DNA from: Megaera sp965229545
GTDB taxonomy: Bacteria; Pseudomonadota; Alphaproteobacteria; Rickettsiales; Rickettsiaceae
Direction of reading: 5' to 3'
Assembly: GCA_965229545.1 (NCBI GenBank)
Contig: OZ245887.1
Span: forward strand, 744,001 to 808,000
Length of the DNA stretch: 64,000 bases
A model generated the notes under the pieces. The model ran no database searches and was not told the origin of the DNA. It was given only the letters and a program-made list of their open reading frames with translations. Shown piece after piece: positions 40,006-51,031 of this stretch. A program made the position numbers and the translations under genes. Positions within the stretch are counted from its first letter, which is position 1; every line of letters begins with the position of its first letter.

Positions 40006-40810
40006 TACTACATGGCAAAACAGGTCCCTAGACGATGTATATCCAATATTATATTTGGATTGCATACACGTTAAAGCAAGGGATAATCATACAGTAATTA
40101 ACAAAGCGGTATATCTTGCAATAGGTGTTAACATGGAAGGGAAAAAGGAATTACTGGGGATCTGGGTCGGTAAAAATGAAGGTTCCAAGTTTTGGATGCA
40201 GGTTGTAACTGAGCTAAAGAACAGAGGGATAAAACAGATATATGTAGCATGCGTTGATGGATTAAAAGGCTTTCCTGAAGCCATAAATAGCATTTATCCT
40301 AATACGATTGTACAACTCTGTATAGTACATATGGCGAGGAATTCTGTAAAATATGTTTCTTACAAGGATTTAAAAGCGGTCACAACGGATCTTAAAAGGA
40401 TTTACACTGCAAACAGCGAAGAAATAGGATATCTGGAGCTAAAATCGTTTGCTGCTAAATGGGATAATAAATATCCTGTGATCTCTGATATTTGGCAAAG
40501 GAATTGGAGCGGGATTATTCCTCTTTTTGCTTTTCCTGATGAGATTAGGCGGGTAATTTATACTACCAATGCGATAGAATCGATAAATCGTCAAATCAGA
40601 AAAATCATCAACAATAAAGGGGTTTTTCCAGATGATAAGTCTATTTTAAAAATCGTATTTTTGGCTCTAAAAAATGCTGCCAAAAAATGGACCATGCCGA
40701 TTAAAAATTGGTCTTTGGCATTGAATCAATTTGAAATTTTATGCGGGGATTTTAGGCATGATTTACTGGAATTAAAAAATACAACTTACACAAAATAAAT
40801 TGATTGACTC

Positions 40811-41017
40811 TATCATAGCAAACAACTAGGATTTCCGATTCTAGGAGACTTAAAATATGGCGGACTACCTTTTAAAAGGATGATGTTACATGCACTAGAA
40901 ATTACAATTCCGGCAAAAATATTTGATAAGGAACAAGTTATTAAAGCCCCTTTGGATAAAATTTTTGAATCCTATTTTGATAAAATTAATCTTTTGTTAA
41001 AATTGAAAGAGCGATAA
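40811..41017 (+). pseudogene. RluA-family pseudouridine synthase, C-terminal fragment
   Basis: It begins in frame right at the IS256 end: YHSKQLGFPILGDLKYGG, then PFKRMMLHALEITIP, and stops at 41017 (68 codons). These are the last conserved blocks of RluA/RluC/RluD-type 23S rRNA pseudouridine synthases. The catalytic part, with its RLD motif, is absent and is not on the other side of the IS256. The gene was therefore separated by rearrangement, not simple insertion. Confidence 0.8.
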
Positions 41018-41048
41018 GGTTATTACTCGTCGAGCTGAAAAATAAAAT

Positions 41049-41610
41049 TTACATCCTCTCCCAAGTTATTGTTTCTTGTTCTTCTTGCGTACTCCCCTGT
41101 TCTAAATATTTCTGATTAATTTCTAAATCAGTACTTTGGGAAGAAATACCTAAATCCGAATTTTTATCACTACCAGTTACTGAAAGAAAAGTATCATCAG
41201 CAAGTGACTCCGATGCCATTGGCTTAATGGATTTTAATGAAGAAGGCGGGATAGGCTCAGGTATAGCATGTAGTGAAATAGACGGAGTTTCTTTCGCTAA
41301 TTCTGGACCACTAACCGACACCAGAGGTGCTGAAGTAATATTTTCTTTATTAAAAGCAGATAACGGAGCTAAAAGAGCAGAAAAATCTTCAGATTCTAAT
41401 TTTCTTTGGTACAGAAAGTTCTTCTGCCAATGGCAAGCTTTGTAAAGAGGATAAAGACGTAAAGCTATTAGACTCAAGCGAAGGAGATAAAATATCAATT
41501 TTATCGGTTTCTATTTCTTCCTTAGCTGATTTAGAATAGCAAGTCGGTTTACCGACAACTAGCTCAACCCTACCTCTTTCATCAGATAATAAATTTTGTC
41601 CTATTCCCAC
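41049..41610 (-). pseudogene. low-complexity Ser/Pro/Glu-rich protein, frameshifted, unknown
   Basis: Two minus-strand frames join into one: MGIGQNLLSDERGRVELV... from 41610, then a shift near 41395, then KLESEDFSALLAPLSAF... to about 41049. The composition (Ser, Pro, Glu, Leu) with repeats such as SLESNSFTSLSSLQSLPL suggests a disordered protein. No domain or signal peptide is recognised. It might be a decayed effector-like gene, but nothing shows secretion. Confidence 0.4.
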
Positions 41611-41861
41611 TAAACTTTTTTACTGGCTCGAAGTGGAATGTCTATAGGTTTACTTGCTTATGGTCTTTTCCAATTTTTTACCGCTGCCATTATACAGATT
41701 TATATTGTACATGCTACTAATTTTATAGAAAATAGCTTGAAAAACTAATAACTTCAGGAGTTTATCGAACTTAAACTTCTTTATACCTAGAGCAGTTTTA
41801 AAATAGATTAGTTTTAAAATCTTAAGAAAGAACCACTTTAGCCGTTGAATAAAGTCCACCA

Positions 41862-41995
41862 TCAGAGAACTTTCGATAAGGTGGGCTCAGTAATTACATC
41901 ACCACGATGATGCCAAAGTGACCAATCCCTTGCAAATGCTTATTGCCCTAGGGGTTTTTATCTACTCTGACGCACTAAGCAGCCCTTAGATTACT
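41862..41995 (-). ncRNA. ssrS: candidate 6S RNA
   Basis: It lies immediately downstream of zapA on the same strand, the conserved place of ssrS in proteobacteria. The ends can pair into a long closing stem: TAAGGGCT near the 5' end with AGCCCACCTTA near the 3' end. Internal hairpins are present (for example CATCA-TCGTGG-TGATG). It is less AT-rich than the flanks and has no convincing gene. Boundaries are approximate. The 251 bases beyond it (41611-41861) hold only a weak 70-codon frame that I do not believe. Confidence 0.45.
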
Positions 41996-41999
41996 TTTA

Positions 42000-42308
42000 T
42001 CATCTTTCTAATTTTTCTGCAACTACTTTCAGTTCATTAAATATCGAAGATAATAGTATTTGGATATCTTCATTAACCTCTTTTACTATATGTTGAGCGT
42101 TCAAGTTTGCTTGCTTTTGTTTATTATCCAAAAGATTAAGTGCAACCATAACCAGCACGAGCTCAAAAGAAGCTGAAGGATTGGCTTGCCTTATTTTATT
42201 TATTTCATTATCAAGTTCTTTAGCAAGAGAATGAAGTTCAGTATGACTTTCTTCTGGGCAAGATAACTTAAAAGTTTTATCATTTAGAGTTATTGTTACT
42301 ATCGACAT
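42000..42308 (-). CDS. zapA: cell division protein ZapA
   Basis: A 102-residue FtsZ-ring stabiliser. The N-terminal segment (VTITLNDKTFKLSCPEESHTELHSLAKELD) and the following long coiled coil match ZapA, which cross-links FtsZ filaments. It overlaps the upstream coiled-coil gene by 29 bases. The candidate 6S RNA follows directly. Confidence 0.85.
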   Translation of the reverse strand: MSIVTITLNDKTFKLSCPEESHTELHSLAKELDNEINKIRQANPSASFELVLVMVALNLLDNKQKQANLNAQHIVKEVNEDIQILLSSIFNELKVVAEKLER

Positions 42309-42522
42309 AATGATTTCTTATTTCTTCTAGTTCTTTAATATACTCTTTAATTTGATTAAGAATTGTTGCACTGTTATTTTTTAATTCCTGATTCTGTATT
42401 TTTAACTCTTCAATTTGCTTATCTTTTACATTTAATTCGAAAATAAGCTTGTCTACATTACTATTAATCTTTTTTATAAGGTGTATCAGGGCTTTCTTGT
42501 CTACTTCCATCGTTTCCATCAT
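42280..42522 (-). CDS. small coiled-coil protein upstream of zapA
   Basis: An 80-residue protein (or 76 from the ATG at 42510), almost entirely a predicted coiled coil (KKINSNVDKLIFELNVKDKQ and onward). Alphaproteobacteria often encode a short coiled-coil protein of this kind before zapA. A ZapB-like or division-linked role is inferred only from position. Both ends overlap neighbours: 59 bases with the RodZ-like gene and 29 with zapA. Confidence 0.6.
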   Translation of the reverse strand: MMETMEVDKKALIHLIKKINSNVDKLIFELNVKDKQIEELKIQNQELKNNSATILNQIKEYIKELEEIRNHYVDSNNNSK

Positions 42523-42901
42523 CTGATTGTGTTGTTATAAGTAATTCTTCAGGTTGCGCCTTTAAAAAATCATATAGTACTACCATTAAAGCCAGCAAAA
42601 TAATAGAACAAATAATTATATATTTGGTATATTTTTTAGTACGAATAGGCACCTTAGTACTATCTAATGTTTGGGTAGCTGCTGAACAATTGTCCTGCTC
42701 ATTCTGGGAATTATTAATCTCCAGGAATTCACAATACATTTTTTTGTATCCTTCGGCATAAACTTTTCCCGGCATTATGTCATAGTTCCCTTCTTCAAGT
42801 GCAAGTAAATATTGCTTACGGATATTTAGTTTGTCCGCAACATACTCAATACTATACCCTGCTGCTTCTCTTGCCTCTCCCAGTTTAGAAGTCATAATCA
42901 A
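42464..42901 (-). CDS. RodZ-like HTH membrane protein
   Basis: A 145-residue protein with an N-terminal helix-turn-helix of the RodZ type (LGEAREAAGYSIEYVADKL, IRKQYLLALEEGNY, GKVYAEGYKKMYCEFL). A single membrane helix follows at about 94-112, with a short acidic periplasmic tail. RodZ links MreB to the cell envelope. The C-terminal RodZ domain is missing, as in other reduced genomes. Its ATG overlaps the gdh stop by 4 bases. Confidence 0.7.
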   Translation of the reverse strand: MIMTSKLGEAREAAGYSIEYVADKLNIRKQYLLALEEGNYDIMPGKVYAEGYKKMYCEFLEINNSQNEQDNCSAATQTLDSTKVPIRTKKYTKYIIICSIILLALMVVLYDFLKAQPEELLITTQSDDGNDGSRQESPDTPYKKD

Positions 42902-45900
42902 TCACTAAGTTGCCTTAAGAATAATTCAAATTTTTTATTAGCCAATATAAGCATATTTAAGTTAACAGTTTCCTGTAATTTAAGTTCTGTTACAAAATCA
43001 GTAAAAATACCGGCACTTTGGTTATTGTCATTAATCCAACTTAATAAATCAACCTTATTTTGGTATTTTTTCACTATTTCCATGACAAAACGCCTTTGTT
43101 TATCATAAAAATCATCTTTTAATGATTGGATTGATAACCTATTCCAATAAGAATCGTCTATCTGTGCCTCACAGGATTTTCTAAGCCAATCAATATTGAG
43201 CAAATCCCCACTTTCAAAATATAAATTTGCAACATCTTCGTCTTTAGAATTAGTGATTTTGGCTACATAAATAATGTCAAAAACCGATACTAAAGATTCT
43301 AGGGAAGCTACAGATTTTGCCAGATTTTCTTGCACTCCTGCTTGCTTGTAAATATTTATTTTATTAAAAAATTTTGTTTTAGTTTCGCCAACTAGGAGTT
43401 TCCTCATTAAATTAGTTATCCGGTGTATTTGCTCTTTATACTCTTCTACTGTTTCTAAAATATTCAGAGGAGACTTAGTATTTTTTATAAACCAACTAAT
43501 ACCTCTACGCATTGTTTTAGTAAGATCGGTAAACATGTCTACTTTTATTTCTGTACTGATTGTTTTATCCAGATTTTCTACTTTTTTCCATAAACCGTCT
43601 AAATCAAACAATTCACAAATTACACTATAAGCCCTTGCGATATCACATAAAACACCGCCAGTTTCCTTTTTGATATCAGTAATTAATGACCCTCCAAGTT
43701 GATTGACTAATTTATTAGCTATAACAGTAATTATAATATCCTTTTTTAAAGGATGATTTAAAATCTCATCACTAAACCTCTCTCTCATTAAATTCGGAAA
43801 ATAATTAAACAAATATTTCTCGAAGTATTTATCTATTTGCAATAGTTGAAAACATCAGCTCTCTTTCTACTGACATTTTGCTGTACGATAACAATACTGC
43901 AAGCTCTGGTCTTGTTATTTTTTCCCTTGCAATTGCCCTACGTGAAAGTTCTGATAAGGCGGGCAAGAACTCAACTTCTCTGTTTAGCAAACCTTCTTGT
44001 TCTAAATTGCGTATCAACTGTCCGAAATTTTCAATATTTAAAACTGGTGTTCTTTGCGCAATAGTAATTGCTTGATTCTGATTATAATTGTCAGCTAATA
44101 CTAATTCTTCAACTTGCGAGGTCATCTGTTGTAATAAATAATTACGTTCTTCTACAGTACAATTACCCGAAGAAACAGCCGTATTTAGAGCAATTTTAAT
44201 ATTTACCTCGTGATCAGAACAATCAACTCCGGCAGAATTATCAATAAAATCAGTATTTATACGCCCTCCGCACAGAGCATATTCAATCCTACCAAGCTGA
44301 GAAACTCCAAGATTACCACCCTCACAGACTACTTTCGCACGTATATCTTTAGCATCACAACGTAAATTATCATTGGTTTTATCACCGATACCTGCATTGT
44401 TTTCTGATGATGCTTTGATATATGTTCCTATCCCGCCATTCCATAATAAATCTACCTCAGCTTTTAAAATAGCCTTGATTAAATCATTAGGAGTAACAGA
44501 GCTATTGTCTAAATCCAGAAGGCTTTGTATTTCCTTCGATATATGGACAATTTTTACTGATCTCTCAAAAACCCCTCCACCTTTAGAAATTAATTCAGAG
44601 TTATAATCCGACCATTTACTAACGGGTATATTAAATAATCTTTGCCTTTCTTTATAACTTATCTTGCAGTCCGGATTAGGATCTATAAAAATATGTATAT
44701 GATTAAACGCCGCTACCAATTTTATATATTTGGAAAGCAACATCCCATTACCAAATACGTCACCTGCCATGTCTCCAATACCTATTACTGTAAATGGCTC
44801 AGACTGAATATCCCTACCCATATCATAAAAATGAGAACGAGCTGAAATCCAAGCACCTTTAGCTGTAATCCCCATCTTTTTATGATCATAGCCCAGTGAT
44901 CCGCCGGAGGCAAAGGCATCACCAAGCCAGAAGTTATATTCAAGTGAAACTTGATTAGCATAATCGGAAAAAGATGCTGTTCCTTTATCTGCTGCTACTA
45001 CTAAATAGGGGTCATCAAGATCGTAAACTACAGTTTTTGCCGACCAGACTATTTTACCATTAACCCAATTATCCGTAAGATCTAGAAGTCCTCTCAAAAA
45101 ATTTTGATAGCATATAACAACTTTTGCCATATAGTCCGCTCGAGAGAAACCCTTTTGTTCAAATTTAACAAAGAAACAACCTTTTGAACCAACAGGTACT
45201 ATAACAGCATTCTTAGCCATCTGAGCTTTCATCAAGCCTAATACCTCTAATCTATAGTCCTCTCCCCTATCTGACCATCTAATTCCACCTCGTGCAACTT
45301 TTCCACCTCTAAGGTGAATACCTTCAAACTCATTAGAATAAGTAAAAATTTCGGCATAAGGTCTTGGTAGCGGTAAATCTGGTACTTTATGAGAATCAAA
45401 TTTAAAAGAAATATAAGGTTTTATTTCCTCACCTTTTGTTTGGTAGAAATTAGTTCTAGTAATAGCATTAATAATTTGATACATATTACGCAGGACTTTA
45501 TCCTCCGTGCTATTAGAAACTCCATCAAGGTAATTTTCCAGATCCTTGCTAATTGATTTTGCCAGTTTTTTTGAATATAACTCAGGGTCGAATAAAGCAG
45601 TAAACAGCTTTACAAGCAGTTCTGTAAATTTATAATGTTTTATTAAAGTTAGCTGAACGTATGCCTTTCCATAAGAAATACCGGTTTGATGTAAATAAGT
45701 TGTTAGAGCTTTCAATAAATAAATTTTTTGCCAATCCATGCCGGAAATAACAAGTAACTTACTTAAAGAGTTGCTTGGGAATATTCTCTCATGGATTTTC
45801 TCAAGAGCTACTTCAATATTTTTCTTTAACATGCTAAATGGAATTTCTATTTCCGTATGGCTTGCTAAAATAAATTCATAAATCCAGCTCTGCTTAATTT

Positions 45901-47689
45901 CATTTGTTTTTTTGATTATAGAACTTTGCTCATCAATTGCTATAAAACCCAAGTTCTCTATAGCAGGCAAAGTGTCCGAAATGGGTAAAAATACTGATGG
46001 ACTGTAGATTTTTAAAATAAACTCTGAAGGTGATTTCTGTAAAAGATTAAAAACAGTTTTATTTAAATCTGAAGCTTTTTTTAGATTGTTAATATCCTCA
46101 ATTGTACTACTTGCATTAAATTTATGCTTATATTCAGGAGGAAAAGCAAATTCTAGTTGCTTATGTTTTAGTCCCCCTTCGTACTCTCCATATTTTTCAC
46201 ATAATTTCTCTAATAAAGAATCTGACCAATTAGTAGTAATTTTTATCAAATCTTCTTCTAGTTCCTGAGGGTCAAAATTCAGCTTGCTTTTATCTTTTAA
46301 GGGAATAGTAGCAAAAAGGTGTAAAAAGTCCTGAGCCAGTACGGTTATATTATCAGTAATAATTTCACTATCAAACTTTTGTGACAGATAGTTACTAATT
46401 GTATTATACACATCCGGCGTGAGTCGATTCCTTGGCATAAAAATAATAATATTAATAAAGGATCCAGCCCAATCTTGTTGGATAAACAATTTTAGTTTTT
46501 TACTACGCATACTTGAAAGCATGTGGAGACACATACAATACAAATCGGTTTCGTCAATTTGAATTAAAGTATCACGAGGCAAAGATTCGATAATATTTTT
46601 TAGCTTTTTAGAATTATAACTGTTTAAAGGAAACCCCGATTCATCAAGCACGTAATTCATTTTTCCCCGTAAAATAGGTACACTTTTTATGGATTGGTAA
46701 TAAATTGCCATTCCGTAAAGTCCAAAAATTATGCTACCTGATTTATATTGCCCATTTTCATCTAGGTGCTTAATTAGAATATAATCTACAAGCGCATTAC
46801 GATGTACCGGCGATACCTTATTAAGTTTACCAAGCATGGCAAGTTTATTAGAGTAATAATCCCTTTTAGAAAACTCTATTATAATCTTTAGCTCTTCCTT
46901 ATTCTCTTGCCAAATATCTTTTACCCCATCTTCATGGATTATTTGCATAGAAGGAATATCAAATTCAACCATACCAAGAAAAGTAAAATTATCTTTCTGC
47001 AGCCAATTTAGAAAATCAATTGTCTCTTCGGCAGGCAACCCTTTTTCCTCATACACATCCTTATGGCGGGATATATCATTAGTTACCGCAATTAATTTAT
47101 TTAGTAAAGTTTGCCAAGAGTTATAGGTGTAATCGACTAAATCAATAATTTTATTTATTTCCTTTTTTAAGACTTGTATAGTTTCTTCATTAAAATTTCC
47201 CAGAGCTTTAATAAATACTAGTGATTCTCTTGACGCTTCTTCACCAGTCGAAACAATATCAATTAAATTACCGTTTTTATCTCTTTTAGAAAAAACTACT
47301 GGATGAAACGTAAAAATAGTTTGCAACCCCAATCTTGAGGTTAAACAATTTAATGAATCAATAATAAACGGCCGATTTTCAATAATTATTAATATGGTAA
47401 TAGAGTTATTATTCTGAAATTTAACTTTTGAAATCTCAATCTTTCTTTCTTCATTTTTTCTTTGTTTAAAAAATTCAAAAGCTTCATCCGTAAAATCACC
47501 AAATAATGATATTTTATCTTTTGACCTGTAATCAACAGGAATATAAGTTAAAAATCTTTGGGCAAATTTTCTATATAAATCACCTTTTTTCTTTGCTTTT
47601 ACTAAATTAAGTATATTAGGGGTAAAATCATCAATTGTACAATTAAGTTTGCTTAAAGATAAGTAATTACTGTTTTCATTATCATTCAT
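42898..47689 (-). pseudogene. gdh: NAD-specific glutamate dehydrogenase (giant type), one frameshift
   Basis: It oxidises glutamate to 2-oxoglutarate, a main carbon entry for rickettsiae. The first frame (47689-43829, 1286 aa) includes the N-terminal ACT-like and regulatory region and the catalytic core near residue 800 (ARGGIRWSDRGEDYRLEVLG, MKAQMAKNAVIVPVGSKG) and the NAD domain. A one-base shift near 43838 moves the last 314 residues (QIDKYFEKYLFNYFPNLM...) into another frame. Together they total about 1600 residues, the normal family length, so only one indel separates this from an intact gene. The catalytic residues are all in the first part; activity of the short form is unknown. Confidence 0.88.
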
Positions 47690-48497
47690 GGTCTACCTAA
47701 TATTCTTAAATAGCTTTAAAATATCCAAGTTAACGGTATAATATAAGAAATGTAAATACCTATCAACAATTAAGAATAGTTAATGAATACAATTTTTGCC
47801 CAATGCTCAGGAGTGGGAAAAGCCGGGGTAACTGTTTACAGAATATCAGGCCCAAATAGCCTATCAGCACTGGAAAGCTTAATTAGTGGGAAAATAACGG
47901 CATTACAGCCACGAAAAATGTATTTACGGAAAATTTTTCACCCTAAAACCGGGATGGAGATAGATAAGGCCTTGGTCATTTATTTTAACGCAAATTCCAG
48001 TTTTACAGGGGAAGAATCAGCCGAAATACACGCTCATGGCAGTATAGCAGTAATAAAATTACTTAACCAGGCATTAAGTTTGATAGAGGATTTAAGAGTG
48101 GCAGAACCAGGAGAATTTGCCAAAAGAGCTTTTTTAAACGGTAAATTTGATTTAACAGCAGCAGAAGGACTTGCCGATCTTATCGACGCAGAAACGGAAT
48201 TACAGCATAAGCAAGCCATAAGACAACTTGGTGGAGGATTAGAAGTAATATATACAAATTGGCGTAAGCAACTTCTTAAAATTATGTCTTTAATTGAAGC
48301 TTATATTGATTTTCCCGATGAAGATATACCCGCTGAAGTACTTGCGCACACAAAAGATAATATCAATAATTTATGCTGCGAAATCTCTAACCATTTAAGG
48401 GATAATAACAGAGGTGAACGCCTGCGAAACGGTTTAAAACTTACGATAGTAGGAAAACCTAATGCCGGTAAATCAAGTTTAATGAATTTGCTGCTTA

Positions 48498-49631
48498 TTA
48501 CTCTAGCCTTTAAATATTGAACATTATATAGTAGCATAAGCTATTTCTTTCTTTTTAAAATAATTTTGAATTTTTATACCATTAAACTGAATTTGTGTTA
48601 AATAGGACCGTACATATAATTGTTAAATCTTTTACTGATTTTAGTACTCGAAAATTATTGGAGTTAGCTTTGACATCTTGGTTTACAAGTTCTTGTGGAT
48701 TCATATCAGGACAATATGATGGTAAATAAAACAATTCTAGCTTATCCTTATGTCTTTCTACATAAGCTTTTACCTTTTTACTGTGATGCACTCTATGATT
48801 ATCTAATATCAAAAATATTTTCTGCTTAATTTGTCTGATCAGTCTACCTAAAAATTCAATACACTTTTTGCTGGTAAAATTATCTTCAAATACCATCCAG
48901 TTCATAAACCCTTGCGGACTAATAAGCAGCTAGCATATTACATTTAAATCTTGAACCACTTCTCTTGATTGCTGGGGTCTTGCCTTTAAGACCATATGTT
49001 TTACCTCGATTATCTGTTGATTGTATCCCCATTTCATCTCCCCAATAAATTCTAGCACTTTCTTTCATTGCACGAGACTTGATTTCTGGATATGTGACTG
49101 TTAACCATTCTTTTATCTTCTCTGGATTACGTTGATAGGCTGATTTAATTGGTTTTTGAGACGTAAAACCCAATCTATTCATAATTTTTCTTATAGAACG
49201 CCTGTTATACTGATAAAGGTAATTGGATTCTATATATTCTTGTACCACTTTACTATTCCATAACGTATAATCCATTCCCAATTCATCAGGTGTATGTGAT
49301 AAAATTTTAGATTTTAATTCCTCTTCTTGATTTTTACTGATTTTAGATCCTGTTCCTACCTTTACTCCTCGCTTCTTATAGCGAAAGCTTTCTTCCTTAT
49401 AAATTTTGTACTCTTTAAGATATTTCCATATAGAACTCCTAGAAAACCCAAAGGTAATAGATGCTTGTTTCTTGCTTATTCCATGTATAACTATTGCTTC
49501 CACTGCTTTCTTTCTTAATATCTTGAGATCGCTTGGTGATAATTTTTTATTAGACATTTTGTTATTACTCTTGATACAATATCATTATATCATTTCTCTA
49601 ATGTTAGTTCAATATTTAAAGGCCGGAGTAA
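48498..49631 (-). mobile_element. IS630-family element, defective (left boundary of block)
   Basis: 1134 bp with both ends; TA at 48496 and 49632. The left terminus has TTACTCTAGCC instead of CTGGCC. The transposase (start 49557) has an extra A near 48925 (ACTAATAAGC for ACTAATAGC) that causes a frameshift, and one extra base near 48616. The N-terminal 212 residues are normal. Confidence 0.94.
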
Positions 49632-49819
49632 TAGCTATATAGTGACAAGTTTGTTTCAAATTATTAAAAAAATTAATTATTTACAATCAACGTGATTAAA
49701 TTATATCAATAGTTTAATCGCTTAAGTAGGTAGGATATAGCAGAACCTGCTAAAATTAGAATAGCTAAATACTGTTATTTAACCTAAAATATAAATTAAG
49801 TTTAAATAAATATTTCTAG

Positions 49820-51031
49820 ATGTTAGAGCTAAAAAGGAAGCTAAATATAAAGTCAAATAATTATTTATATGTTTTAGAAATTATAAATTCTAAAAACCAT
49901 AAAGCAAGAGTGGTAGGTGGTGTGGTTCGAGATGCTATTCTCGGTATAGAATCGGAGGACGTTGATATTATAACTACAATGCTGCCGGAAGAGCTGATAA
50001 AAGTTTTCAGAGCATTAGGGCATAAAGTAATTCCAACAGGTATTAAATTCGGTACTGTGTCTATATTATATGAGGAAGAGCTATTTGAAGTAACGACTTT
50101 AAGGAAAGATATAAGCTCAGATGGTAGACATGCTAAAGTGGAATATACTAAAGATTTCTACATTGATGCGCTTCGCAGGGATTTTACAATTAATGCTCTT
50201 AGTTATTGTCCTTTTGAAGAGAAGATATATGATTATTTTAATGGTATTGAACACTTAACATTAGGGTGTGTAAAATTTATAGGTGATCCAGAGTTACGCA
50301 TTCAAGAAGATTATTTGAGAATATTACGATTTTTCAGGTTTTTGGGTAAATTTGGTAAAAAGGTAGACCAGGATAGTTTGAAGGCGTGCATAAAATATAA
50401 GTCTTTTATAAAAAAATTATCTAGAGAAAGAATAAAATCAGAACTTAATTTAATTCTCCGTTTGCCGAATTATTGTGATATAATTCGTCTAATGAACGAT
50501 TGTTCTGTTCTGCAGGAAGTTCTTCCACTTCCTTACAATTTAGGTCTTGAAAAATTTGTGAGTGCCAAAAGGATAGCAGAAAAATTCGGTGTGTTATTGA
50601 GTAAGGAGACTAAATATGCTCTATTGTTTGCTCTAAGCGGTAACGATATTAGCTATACTCAGTTAATTAACTTAAAATTTTCACGGGTTGAACCTCGCCA
50701 TATTGATAAATTACTAGCTATAAAGCAAGCGAATATAGATGAAGGTTTCTTAAAAAAAATCTGGTTTGAAAATGATAATTTTGAGCAGTTTTTTATATTT
50801 TTAGCAGCTTTATCTGAAAAAAAAGAAAGAATTGAAAATGTTTTTTTACAATTACTAAATAAGCAGAAACAGGTTTTTCCTCTTAGCGGAAAGGAGGTAG
50901 AAGCTCTGGGAATTAGCCGTACTGAAATAGGAAGAGAGCTTAGTCATTTACAAGAAAAATGGATCCAAAGTAATTTTGAATTAACAAAGCAAGATTTAAT
51001 TAAGATATTGACGCAAAAAAATGAAAAATAA
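49820..51031 (+). CDS. cca: CCA-adding enzyme / poly(A) polymerase family
   Basis: A nucleotidyltransferase that completes or repairs tRNA 3' CCA ends. The N-terminal signature is VVGGVVRDAILGIESEDVDI with the two metal-binding Asp. TLRKDISSDGRHAKVEY, the DALRRDFTINAL block and the RNA-binding fragment DYLRILRFFRFLG follow. The 403-residue length fits the alphaproteobacterial class II enzyme. The start at ATG 49820 is preceded by 186 bases with no recognisable gene. It overlaps znuA by 11 bases. Confidence 0.92.
   Translation: MLELKRKLNIKSNNYLYVLEIINSKNHKARVVGGVVRDAILGIESEDVDIITTMLPEELIKVFRALGHKVIPTGIKFGTVSILYEEELFEVTTLRKDISSDGRHAKVEYTKDFYIDALRRDFTINALSYCPFEEKIYDYFNGIEHLTLGCVKFIGDPELRIQEDYLRILRFFRFLGKFGKKVDQDSLKACIKYKSFIKKLSRERIKSELNLILRLPNYCDIIRLMNDCSVLQEVLPLPYNLGLEKFVSAKRIAEKFGVLLSKETKYALLFALSGNDISYTQLINLKFSRVEPRHIDKLLAIKQANIDEGFLKKIWFENDNFEQFFIFLAALSEKKERIENVFLQLLNKQKQVFPLSGKEVEALGISRTEIGRELSHLQEKWIQSNFELTKQDLIKILTQKNEK

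Larger units (their letters stand above)
38391..40798 (+). pseudogene. IS256-family transposase, frameshifted and IS-interrupted
   Basis: Same start (MAKKLAEKE) and the same two +1 shifts as the 23205 copy. It is interrupted at a TA after the codons for VIEEV by IS630 and resumes at 40008 (TTWQNRSLDDV when joined). The C-terminal catalytic part (40055-40798) is uninterrupted and lacks the private third shift of the 23205 copy. DDE landmarks are DCIHVKARD, CVDGLKGF and NAIES. Confidence 0.88.
38308..40810 (+). mobile_element. IS256-family element interrupted by IS630
   Basis: The left end GAGTCTGTC is at 38308 and the right end ATTGACTC at 40810. Removing the IS630 at 38874-40005 plus one TA leaves 1369 bp, the size of the other full copy. 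The flanks (ATCAATCAAC and TATCATAGC) do not form a target repeat. The right flank is the broken end of an rluA-type gene, while the 68 bases of left flank (38240-38307) are unrelated to it. Confidence 0.9.

Noticed and set aside
41650..41862. A 70-codon minus-strand frame downstream of the candidate 6S RNA
   Set aside because: It is Lys/Leu/Phe-rich in a way expected from AT-rich non-coding DNA, has no ribosome site, and begins inside the structured RNA candidate.
43846..44075. Plus-strand frames inside the glutamate dehydrogenase gene
   Set aside because: They are antisense shadows of a well-conserved coding region.
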